From Erythrocercus mccallii (lineage: Eukaryota; Chordata; Aves; Passeriformes; Dicruridae), in NCBI GenBank assembly GCA_013397435.1, contig VZRG01000299.1:424351-488350 (forward strand): DNA of 64,000 nt, read 5' to 3'. Made by a program: the position numbers and the translations under genes. The first letter of the stretch is position 1, and each line of letters starts with the position of its first letter. Below, in pieces: positions 27,610 to 37,800 of the stretch. Under the pieces are notes generated by a model, which had not been told where the DNA came from, did not search any database, and was given only the letters and a program-made list of their open reading frames with translations.

Positions 27610-29740
27610 TGGGTAGGTCCTTGTAAAATCAACTTCTGAAAATATAGAAGTAAAATCAGCTGTTAATTACCTCCAGGGTCCTTATAGGTTACCTCTGGAA
27701 TGATGTAACAGAAGTGGAATCAGCCTGTTGTCATGTTCATGCTTAAGCCAGTGCTGTACCTAAAGAATGACAACCTAATTAATGTGTCAACATTGGAGAA
27801 GGAGCTGATGTGTGTTGTGGTAGCAGATGTTCTACAGACTTTGGGACCACATTCACATTAAAATGAGGAGTAAAGCTTGGAAAAGGGGGAAAAAACCCTT
27901 GCCTTGTTTCTGTCCCAAAAAGAAAACCAGCCTGTTAGAATGAGTTTCTTGTAATTGTTCATTTAAGCCACTTACAAGTAAGACAGTTTTATACAGTTTT
28001 ACTTGTATAACTGCTTAGTGAAGGCTAAAATCTGTAATTTAGTTATTCCTGTTAATGTTTTTCTACTCTGTAAAAATGATGAACTTCTTCCTTACCTAGA
28101 CTTCCAGAGGCTACACATTTTTCTGTAACAGCCATCTTGCTGTTGTCTTGCTTAAGATCTCATGCTTTGTTTGGCTCTTGTAGAAAGCACTTCAACTGAC
28201 TGGTTTGTTTGGTTTTTTTTTCAGGAGTACAGTGAAATGAGAAGACCATCCTGTGACGTCGGCAACAGGCACACAAATATTTGAGAAACAGTCTGAACCT
28301 CATGGAAAGAATATGTAACATTTCAGACAAAAGTTCCTTCCAGCAAATACCAGTTCATGATGAATTCAACAGCACGTGATTTCAGTTTTCAGTCTTACTT
28401 GGTAGACTGTTTACTAGTCAGTGAAATAACACAATCCCAATACAAGGAATTTTAACACCTTATAGTTTGTAGAGGAGCTTGTGTAATCTAACCTTGGTTT
28501 ACAGTAACTGCAGGTGCTGCATTAAGTATTAATTTTTAAAACCTGGTTCACTTTCTGAGGATTATGCAATACTAGGAACATCTGATGTGCAGTGCTGCAG
28601 TGTGTTAAGGAAAGAAAGACTAATCCCACTCTATTGATGACAACAGCAAATGCCTGCCAGCTCACCTGGTGTGCTGTTTGGACAGTGCCTTGTGTCCACG
28701 TGTTCCTGCCAGGATGGGCACTGGCCTCTTACCACAGACACATCAAACATTAGCCTATGTGATACCCACAGAATGTGTTGAGTAGGTAGAGCAGGAGAGA
28801 AGAGAAACTTAGTACTGTGTTCCTTTAGGAAAGAGTCACTAGCACAGCATCCATAACTGCAGTATGTGGTAAGAGCTGTAGTTTACCAATGCCATAAGTT
28901 GTCTCATTCAGTGTGAAAACTTGGTGATAGCTGATGAAGACTAAGAGAAAGAACTGGGACACATGTGACCCTTTCATGCCCTAAATCTGACATTTGTTTT
29001 CCAGAGTTCTGCTGTACTAGAGGTAAATGCTGATGCTGAGCAGGCACGTTGTTACAGGTACAGTAGGAGCAGGGCTAGTTCCCCATCTTGGCCTGTTGTA
29101 GGAGCAATCCGGTTGAGAAACATTGAAGATTGCTTCAACTCTGATCTCTTTATGCTTTGTAAAACACAACTGTTTATTCTGAACACCAGGTCAATATTTG
29201 AGGCATTCATGCTTCCAGTGCTAACAAGAAGGTGAATAATAAGAATGTGTTTTATTGTATGTTAGATGAAAAGAGGTTCTGGGAGAGTGTTGCTAATGTC
29301 CTCTTGAATTCTGCATCACTGTGGGACAGAGGCTGTTGGCAACAGGCTGTTAAACCTGATTGTCATATGACTGATGGAGTGGAGAAGGAGATATCAGACT
29401 GTGGGATGAGATGTTAGCCAGCCAACCCTTCCCTATGATGGTACCAGCTGCGGTGGAAACCACTCTGTATGTCAAACTAGTTAAAGCTTTCACAGAAGAC
29501 TCCATACCAAAGCTCTCTACTGGACAAATCAAGTCTTCTCTTGAGCTCATGGGAGTGATTGAATTGCAAAACATGTAAGTGGGTATCTATCATGCCTGTC
29601 AGTGCTGCCTGGGCGTTGTCCTGATCTGTGCAAAGTGATTCACAGGTCTGGTCAGCCTGCTGGGAGAGGATGCAATGTGCAATTCTACTTGTCCTGTCTC
29701 AAGATACGTACCTTTAAATTAAACACTGAAATGTGCTTAA
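27610..29740 (+). other. CCNG1: CCNG1 3' UTR, probably with a 3'-UTR intron
   Basis: Three bases after the stop codon there is a donor-like GTAGGT (27613). At 28201-28224 a long T-rich tract ends in a strong TTTTTTTTTCAG acceptor, so a terminal non-coding exon from 28225 is plausible and would make seven exons in all. The stop lies 3 nt from the junction, so it should not trigger nonsense-mediated decay. Poly(A) signal candidates are ATTAAA at 29718-29723 (spliced form) and ATTAAA at 27857-27862 (short, unspliced form). The 3' end is inferred and needs transcript data. Confidence 0.5.
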
Positions 29741-30122
29741 ACTAAGAAGCTTTTTTCTCTTTCGTTGTGAAATGTCTTAGTAGGAAGCCTATATGCGTGA
29801 CTTTAACCTGAACAGTACCCGGATGCATTTACTGTGGTGTTTCTAAAAAGAAAAAACACCCAAACCAAACATTCTGCTTAAAGATGTTACTTTTTTATGT
29901 ACACCTTTCTCTACAGTTTGTGCCTTAGTATCATAAAGTTGTCACAGCTTATAAATCAGCTGGTAACGTTGTCTTCTGCTGGAAAAGATCATCTTTCTCT
30001 TCACCGACATAATTACTTTCGACAACAATCCATTGAAGAGGTTACTGAAGTCTTCAACAGTTACATGATTCCAGTCTTTAACTGTAATCTGTAATTTGTC
30101 TAAAGGATCACATATAAAAAGT
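29150..30122 (-). other. NUDCD2: NUDCD2 3' UTR (approximate extent)
   Basis: Downstream of the NUDCD2 stop on the minus strand, AATAAA hexamers occur at 29251-29256 and 29173-29178 (seen as TTTATT on the plus strand). If either is used, the NUDCD2 3' UTR overlaps the CCNG1 3' UTR tail to tail. No other structure was recognised in this interval. The end is uncertain. Confidence 0.4.
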
Positions 30123-33100
30123 TCACTTTTCAAGACTAGAAAAGTCTGGTCCTCCTTTGCTGTAGTTTCCAGAAATTTCTGCCCCACTGAAGTCAAACCC
30201 AGGGTTCTGATGGAAGCAAAATTAAAAATCGTTTAGTAAGTAAATTATTTAGATAAAAATGCTTTAAAAAATCCCAGATAACCCACAAACAGAAACCTTA
30301 AATTGCTTTTTGTTAATACTCTGCCATTGTAACAAGAACATACAACAAACAACTTGTCGTACATTTATCACAGCACTGAAATTCTTGGAAAATGCATCAG
30401 CAAACTCTGAATTGTCATAGTTTGGTTGCTACTGCTGAAGTGACCTTGTAATGCTGCTCCTGACTTAGCAAGTAGATCTCTCAGAAGAGAAATATTAAGG
30501 AAAGTTTAAGAAAGAGATCTGGCTTTTGATGTCCCTTGAAACTGCCTTTTTGAAAATCTAAATACGTGCCCTGATGGATAACAAGGTACATAAAACTGCT
30601 GTTCTCTGCTGCAGTACATGGCCTGCTGATTCAGCTGGTGCCTAAAATGTTGTAATTCTACACCTCTGCAGACGTGGAGGAATAGTGTGCCAAAGGCATA
30701 GCAAAACAATTTAGGCAATTTTAGTAAAAGCACAAGGAACATCTTTTCCAGCTAACTATTCCACTCCATCTTACATTATAAACAAGCATATCCAGTAGAG
30801 TTTGATATTTGAATTTTATTGTAAATATGGCTATGTCATAATGCTAGATAATTACAGAAGTTGTGTGTAGCCTAACAAGTGAAAACTTGTTAGGAAGATG
30901 CAATTAGTAAAACAGCAGTATCACCTCCAAATTCACCTGAATTTATCACAAACCCTGCAGACAAAGTGCAGACAGAATAATTTCTTCAAAGTGCAGTGAT
31001 AAAACCTTGTAAGCATTTTATAGATACTGAACTAAAAAGCATGTATTTCCATGGCATTTGCTCAGCTTTCGTGGTCATAACCTCTTTGTGCTAACAAAAA
31101 ATGTAAGGAGTAATTATGGTCCTTTAACTTACTTCTCTTTGGAATCGCTCCAGTGTGAGTTTCCTTTGCATCTGGTCCTGTACCCAAGGATCAGCAGCAT
31201 ATTCATTTTCTAACAGAGATGTCCAACAATTTCCAGCATCTCTATTTGTCTTCATTAGAACAATTCGGATCAGCTGCCTGTCTTCTGTTGAAGGAAAACA
31301 CATAGAGCAACCTTTAAACTCAGTCCTACGTGCTGGTTCTTTTCTTGGTTTGGTGAATTCACCATTAACAACCTCAAAACAGGAAGTAATTTAAATTCTT
31401 GCCAATGCCAATCTAGTTCTTGATAAATAAACATTAATAAGAAGGCTGAAGCAAAGATAGTCTGTACTGTCATCTCTCCCCTTCTGGCCTGTAAGATGCC
31501 GAAAGTTTTAAGGGATTAAACACAGTTCATAAGTACGTGTATTTCAAACATAAAGTAACCTCTTGGAGATGTTCACAACAAAGATTTATCTATTAATATA
31601 GACAACTCTGCTAAGGCAGTAATGAAAAAGTTGAGGTGAGGCTTTACAGAGAGTTATTACCAAAAAAAGCCAGAATTAAGTTTTAGCAACATATGAACAG
31701 ATGATTATTTAAACAGTGTGTGGCCATAAAGAATATATTGGAAGCATGTTTCAAAGTAAACGTGCAGGGTGTTTAGTTCTACTGAAGTGAATAAATATAG
31801 GATTTGAAGAGTATTTTGAAGATTATTTGTGCACTGAAAAAGGCTGGGCTTCACTTCACAATGTGTATTAACACTTTTAATGCTTAAATGACTAAATTAT
31901 CAAATATTTAAAATAAATATTGAATGGAAAAGAAAACCCTTCATAGGAAAACTGAGAGGCACAGTCCACAAATATGACTGACAAACCCCCAAATACTCTG
32001 AATACTTTACAGTATTTATGATATGCTTTTAGGTCTAATATGCTTTTTTTCCTCATTATGGAAGGAACCTTAGTTTGATTTTTATATTTCTTTCTGATTC
32101 TCTTGGACTGTAGATTTTATCACTCATTCAAAAAAAGTAATGCATAAAAAGTGGTAATTATGGAGAGTCATAGATCACACAACTGTACCATAACTATTTA
32201 CTTTTAAAGGAAGGTTTACAAAAAACTTCTCACTATATGGAAATGTTTGTAACCCATTATGACCTTCCAGGGATTTATTCATTAACCTTAGTCTCAAATG
32301 CCTTTGCAATATCTCAGTTCCTTAATCCAGCAATAATGAGTGCCTTTTTACAAAGCTATGGGAAGAAAGTCATCTTTCCCATTAATAAAGAGGGGGTAAA
32401 CTATTACTGCCTTTATCACGTCACTTCAGATGTAGGTTATTACCTAAGGTCCACGTTCCTTCATCAGTTACTGTAGAGTCAAAAAGTTTACCCTGCAAAA
32501 GACAGGTACAATGTTACAAATCAGAAAACCTCATTGGCATCCAGTTCACATTGAGTTATGAAATTTTACTCAACCACCTTGTATTCTGCTGAAAATGCAT
32601 AGGGTGATCTGGCCCTACAAGTATACACTTGCATGTAGCCTATCAAAGAATTATTGCTTGTTATGCAAATATTTTTTTTAATTTAATCATTTAATACCTT
32701 CATTGTTTCACTATCTGGAGTCATTGAAAGGCTTGTGTTTCTCAGCAGGTAATACCAGTTTTAGTAATCTTGTAATGAAAATGCAAGTGTTTTTGTCAGG
32801 AATAACATCTAGCTCTGGTGCAGGGTACAGGTAGGATGAGCAGTCCATTATAAATGTGGAAGTAAATCTGTCTTTAGGCTGTTTTGTGTTTGGATGTGGT
32901 TTTTTTGTTTTTTTTTTTGCTTTTGCTTTCTGGAGCAATTGAAGCTGTGCACTGAAATGCTGTCCACATTCACACTAAAATCCATGTGAATTTGTATCTT
33001 TATTTTTTCACAGAATCACAGAATGGTTTGGATTGGAAGGGACCTTAAAGTTCATCTCATTCCAGCTCCCTGCCATGGGCTGGGAAAGCTTCCACTGTTC

Positions 33101-33955
33101 CAGGTTGCTCCAAGCCCTATCCAACCTGGCCTTGAACACTTCCAGGGACGGGGCAGCCACAGCTTCTCTGGGAACCTGTGCTAGCCCCCCCCCCAGGGAA
33201 GAATTTCTTCCTAATACCCAATATAACACTGTCTTCTGACAGTTTAAAGCCCTTTCGCCTTGTCCCATCACTACACAGCCTTGTAAGAAGCCCCTCTCCA
33301 GCTCTTTTCATGTACTGGAGGACAGGCATCATCTGGAAAACCTCGTGCAGGGGAACAAAACTGTTTCCAATGAATGTCATTTTTAATGTATCAAACCTGG
33401 GATAAAGAACAGGCAGGCACCACAGCGCACACGGGTGTGCAAACGTTCTCCCAAGGCGACTAATGACAGCACATGAGAACACCGTGTAGGCTGTGCCGGG
33501 GCAGGTCTGGGCGGGACATCAGGAAGGAATTTCACAGAAAGTGGGACTAGACATTGGATGGGGCTGCCCAGGGAGGTGACGGAGTCACAGTTCCTGGAGG
33601 TGTTTAAGGAATGCCCACGGTCGGTGGACACAGGGGTCTGTCACAGGCTGGACTCGATGATCTCAGAGGTATTTTATAACCGAACGAAGCCCGTGAGCCC
33701 CGGCGCCCCGCGGCCTCCGCGTCGGGCGCGGCCGCCGGCCCGTTCCCCCCGGGCTGCCCGCGGTACCTGCAGCAGCTCCTGCCCGCACACGGCCAGGGAG
33801 ATGTGCTGGCTCCGCAGGCTGCAGCGCACGTCCTTGGCGCGGGTGCCCGGCGGGACGCGCACCTCGATGAACACCTCCTCCAGCGTCTGGTACCAGCGGC
33901 CCCAAGGCGTCCCGCAGGGCACCACGCCGCTGCGCTCCTCGAACGGAGCCGACAT
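30123..33955 (-). CDS. NUDCD2: NudC domain-containing protein 2, four exons, 157 aa
   Basis: On the minus strand the exons are 33955-33767, 32492-32444, 31284-31133 and 30206-30123 (stop TGA at 30125-30123). All borders are GT/AG, phases match, and the total is 157 codons, equal to human NUDCD2. The start MSAPFEERSGVVPCGTPWG is identical to human over its first 19 residues. A CS/p23-like domain covers about residues 15-105 (YQTLEEVFIEVRVPPGTRAK, then DEGTWTL and RQLIRIVL). The conserved tail runs DPWVQDQMQRKLTLERFQ, NPGFDFSGAEISGNY and GPDFSSLEK. The family acts as an Hsp90 co-chaperone that stabilises LIS1 and thereby supports dynein function. The gene is head to head with HMMR (315 bp between start codons) and tail to tail with CCNG1. 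Intron 1 contains two CR1 fragments. Exon 2 is only 49 nt. Identity is secure. Confidence 0.97.
33008..33325 (-). mobile_element. CR1 LINE 3' fragment, minus orientation
   Basis: The segment begins with tandem CACAGAAT units (33009-33024, partly overlapping), the complement of the ATTCTGTG octamers that end avian CR1 elements. It continues with the typical antisense CR1 3' sequence: TTGGATTGGAAGGGACCTTA, then CCATCCAACCTGG-like, CTTGAACACTTCCAGGGA and GAAGAATTTCTTCCTAATA blocks. The 3' end therefore points left and the element lies in the same sense as NUDCD2, inside its first intron. It is 5'-truncated to roughly 320 bp, as most CR1 copies are. Function is not expected. Confidence 0.93.
33490..33681 (+). 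mobile_element. CR1 LINE fragment, plus orientation, next to NUDCD2 exon 1
   Basis: This reads as sense CR1 near its 3' end: GGACATCAGGAAGGAATTTC, a GGCTGCCCAGGGAGGTGACG block, CCTGGAGGTGTTTAAGGAA and GGCTGGACTCGATGATCTCA. It stops before the terminal octamers, about 85 bp from the NUDCD2 exon 1 donor (33766). It is in the opposite orientation to the CR1 at 33008-33325 and so comes from a separate insertion. Divergence from the usual consensus is visible but modest. Confidence 0.88.
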
Positions 33956-34480
33956 GGGACACGGCGGCAGCGCTCCGCTCCGCGATCCGCACAGGGTGAG
34001 GCCCGCACAGAGCCGTGAGCCCCTCACAGAGCCGTGAGCCCCGCACGGCTCTGCGACGCCAGCCTCGCTCCCGCCCCGGCCCGCCGTGAGCTGCCACCCC
34101 GCGCATGCGCACCGCCGGCCACGCCCCCGCCGGGCCCGCAGCGCGCGTGCCCCGCACCGGGCGCTCCGATTGGCCGAGACGGGCGGGGCGGTGGCAGCTG
34201 ATTGGCTGGGCCGTGCCCGCTGCGGCCGTTGGCTCCTTTGAACGCCGGGCCGCGGGGTCCCAGTGCTGTCATGGCCTCCGCGCGCGCGCCGCTCCGCTGC
34301 CACCTGCACCGCGACGGGAGCGCTGGTACGTGAGGAGAGGGGACGGAGGGAGCGGGGCGAGCCCTTCGGCCATGCCCGAGGGGCCGGGGACCGGCCTCAG
34401 TGCGGCCCTTCCTGGGAGGAGCAGCCCGTAGCGCGGTGCCTGAGGACCCTCTGAGTTCTCGCCGGGGCCCCCCTCTAAGG
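33690..34480. promoter_or_regulatory. CpG island over the NUDCD2/HMMR bidirectional promoter
   Basis: A CpG-dense block spans NUDCD2 exon 1 (minus), the 315-bp inter-ATG interval (33956-34270) and HMMR exon 1 (plus). GC boxes (GGGCGGGG at 34181-34188) and the CCAAT/CHR set listed separately lie on the HMMR side. Head-to-head NUDCD2-HMMR arrangement is also known in mammals. The overlapping long open frames on both strands here are a by-product of high GC content. Confidence 0.85.
34169..34242 (+). promoter_or_regulatory. Double CCAAT plus CHR element of the HMMR promoter
   Basis: Two inverted CCAAT boxes (CGATTGGCC, ATTGG at 34169-34173; TGATTGGCT, ATTGG at 34201-34205) lie 32 bp apart, about three helical turns. 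A CHR hexamer TTTGAA follows at 34237-34242, 36 bp after the second box and 29 bp before the HMMR ATG. A CCAAC-like third box (GTTGG, 34228-34232) lies between. This is the known layout of G2/M genes bound by NF-Y and by DREAM or MYBL2-FOXM1 complexes. No clear CDE sits four bases before the CHR. Confidence 0.75.
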
Positions 34481-34894
34481 CACAAGGTCCCGACTTCGTG
34501 TCTAGCCCTGGTATGCCAAATACAGCAGTGAACGTGTGTTATGTACGTAGTAACTAAAGCGGTGCCAAGCCTTGCTGGCCTCTGGTTCCGTAGTAGAGCT
34601 CTGTAAGAGGAACGTGCAGAGCTTGTCACGGCTGAGGCACTGCTAGCGAGAGCGTTTTCTGATGGACAAATCTCTCACAGTGAGATTTTGGCTGTAGGTT
34701 CACCCTAGATGTGTTATCAGCCTTGGCTTATCGAAGCTGAAAACCCTGTCATTTACCTTCATTGTTCCGTGCTGTACTGAAATTCTCATTTCTAGCACGG
34801 AGCCCCCTGCAAGGATCCCGTAGCATTAAGCCATCAGATGGAGTGGGAAGTTTGCTGTCCTCTGAAGCATGCCAAGGGATTAGGAAACAGAAGA
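34271..34894 (+). CDS. HMMR: HMMR exons 1-2: divergent N-terminus
   Basis: Exon 1 codes MASARAPLRCHLHRDGSA and ends in phase 1 (G|GTACGT). Exon 2 (34796-34894, acceptor TTTCTAG, donor AAGA|GTAAGT) ends in GIRKQK, and exon 3 continues SETNLSSEKSAP. The exon structure and phases agree with human HMMR, where exon 2 ends KQQK and exon 3 starts ESKQNLNVDK. However, the mammalian N-terminal motif PSPGAYDVK is not seen in the bird reading; ARSPLQGSRSIK stands in its place. I saw no other exon encoding that motif between 34326 and 35470. Expression data would settle it. Confidence 0.7.
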
Positions 34895-37800
34895 GTAAGT
34901 AAAAATTGCACAGAACACAACGATAAGATACCTTTAGATGCTGCAATTGTTAGTGCTGTTACTGCTCTGCTGTTCAGAAATTGGTTTCTGTTGGATTCAC
35001 TGCCTACCTACCGGCTCAAAGGAGTAGCTATAAAAACATCTACTGGAGTCTTCTAAAAATAGCTTTATATGTGACTTCTGCTAAGTAGGACAGGCTCTGG
35101 AGGTCTAATAAACGACTTATTAACCTAGGGTTTAGATATATTTTCATGCATTTTTAACATCTAAAGCATCTCTCAGTTAAAAAGTGACATTATGGATCTG
35201 GATCACAGCAGGGAAACTTGGCAGAAGTGGAACGATCAAAGCTGTCTATCACCTGGTAGTTTCTCTCTTTTTCAGATGACTAATATTGAACTGGCTGATT
35301 GTAGTAAAAAAGTAGCTGGTATTGGGTTGTGAACCTGATAGTCTTAACAACTGGGTGGAATGTTGTCTTTTGTACTCAGTTCATTAACCTTGTGTAGTTT
35401 GGTTACGTTTGCCTCCCTGTGTGCATGCACACCCTCTTCCTTCACCATTCTCTTTTCCATTCTTGTGCAGGTGAGACAAATCTGAGCAGTGAGAAGAGTG
35501 CACCCACCCCAGTAACTTCAAGGAGACTGACATCTCTCGGCTCGACGGTAGGACTCTGCTGTGGTGTCTGTAGCACTGTTAAATCCCAGCTAAATCTCTC
35601 TGACTGCTTAAGCAATGCAGCCTCTTCATACAATTGTCATTAATCTACCCAAGTGAACTATGGAACATATTGTTGTATCTGTGTTCCTTGAGACCTATGC
35701 AGGAAAAATGAAATTGCTGCATCCTTGGGAATCAGATTAACTTGGGACTACAGAAAAGCTTGTCGTTTGGTGCTACACTCTTGGGATTTCTTTTCCTCTT
35801 GCTCACCATGTAATTATGGTGTGACTCCTTTTTAAGGTGATGGTGTTTTAGTTCCTGTTGTCATGGGCTGGGCAAGGCAGAGTGGAAATCTGGTGGTGAA
35901 AGAGGGAGGGGATGGTGCTGCATGTACAAGTTCTCAGTGTCCTATGCAAGGATATGGATTTCAAGATTAATAGCTTAACAAGATGAAAAAGATAGCCCTG
36001 ATGTACTAATTAAGTTCATGAGTATTGATAATGTAGGATGAAATTCGGCAAACAAACCTGAGGTGAAGGCATTAAGATGTTTTTGTGAAGTTTAGGGGTG
36101 CTAAACTTTGAGGGGGTCCAACTTTTCTTATCTTCTTTCTGTCCCTGTGGTTATGAGCTGTTCCTTCAGAGTAATGCTGATGAGAAAGTGTAAGGGTAAA
36201 CCTCATCCTGACCTGTTACTTTTCTGCCCTGTCTGGAAGAGATAAAGATTTGCTCTTTATTTGCTATGCATCTTTGTATTATTGTCTATATGAGTCACCC
36301 ACTCTTGTATTTAATTGTGTTCAGCTATTATGAAGCTAGAGATTTCTAACACATCTCTCTTCCAAAGCCGGCTAATGGGATTATGAAGACTAAAAAAGAT
36401 TTTATGCTTATGAAAGAGAAAAAGAAGCAGAAGGCACTGGAGAAGGAGGTATGAATCCATTTTGTGAGTGAAATCCTGTCATGTGTCGGACTTAAAATAA
36501 TAAAAAATACAAGCTGGTAGAATTGGCCTCTCTTACATCACACAGCATACAAGTAATTTACAGACAACTCTGTGCAAAAAAAAAAATTATCTGATATTAT
36601 GGATGTACAAAGCTAATGGAATTGCATTAATTCCATTCCTGCTGATTGTGAGCAAATATTCTGTCAGTCTTTTTAAAAACAGAACTGAGTTGTCTGTTGG
36701 CTGCCCCAAAAAGGTTCTGTTTTATTGAACAATCTCGAGCTGAATTTTTTTGCTCAGTAATTGTCATACTTTCAATGCTTAAGAGGCACCCTAAATTGTT
36801 TCAGTTACACTTCTGTGTGCTATTTGGAGGTTTATGTCTTAAATGTCACGTTCTGCCTTTTTGTCTGTCACAGCCAAAAAGGAGGGTTGGCTTCTGTTGC
36901 CCATTAAAAACTATTCTAATTTTAACATGTTGTACTGGCTTGGTGGCATAAAATAAGTCAGATGAAACATTGCTGTTGTATGGTGTGTAATACTAGAGAA
37001 TTGTGGTGATTCTGGTATTTCCTTCCTGTGAATGAGAGTTGCAGGTACATATTCTGAATGTGAATGTGTTATTTGAAAGTAAATACAGTTTGGATGCCTG
37101 TGGTTTACTCAGAGAGGCTAAACTAATGATAGTAGGAAATAAAGAAAATACCTCATGTTTCAGATTCGTGCATTAGTGAGAGAACGTGGAGAGCAGGATA
37201 AAAAACTTCAGGCTCTGGATGAAGATCTTGTTAAGATCGAAGCAAAGCTGAGTGCTGCAGTTCAGGAGAAAACCTCTCTTTCGGCAAATGTTGCATGCCT
37301 GAAAAAACAGCTTCTGGAGTTAACAAGAAGCAATGAACTACTAAAGTCAAAGGTATTCAGACAAATAAGTGCATCTTTGCTTTGCCTTTGCTGTTATTGA
37401 GCTTCCTGTGCAAGAGGAAGCTTTAGTTGCTGATCAGCATCTGTTTTGATATAAAGCATGTGTGGTTTGGGATCTTGTGCCCTCCTGTCTGAGTGCAGAG
37501 CAGGAGGGGAACACTTGGAAAGGGTTGTGTGAACAACAATTCATGCAAAGGAATTACACTTAGTGGTTTAATCTTCTTTTCTAACAAGCTGTCTGAAGAT
37601 GGTGTGCAGAAGAAAATGAGCAGCCTGTGCATGGAGTTGATGAAGCTCAGAAACATGAGGGATGCCAAGGAAAAGGTACGACCATTTGCACAGGACAGTA
37701 ATTCTGAGCTGCTTAGGAATAAAACCAGTGATCCTCAGTATTGTTTGAAGCTCTTGGTGGCAGTTGTTCTTTAACGACTGACTGATAACTTTACAGAGGG

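Noticed and set aside
33604..34629. Several 100-210 codon frames on both strands
   Set aside because: These are CpG-island by-products overlapping NUDCD2 exon 1, CR1 and the HMMR promoter. Only the NUDCD2 exon 1 portion is real.
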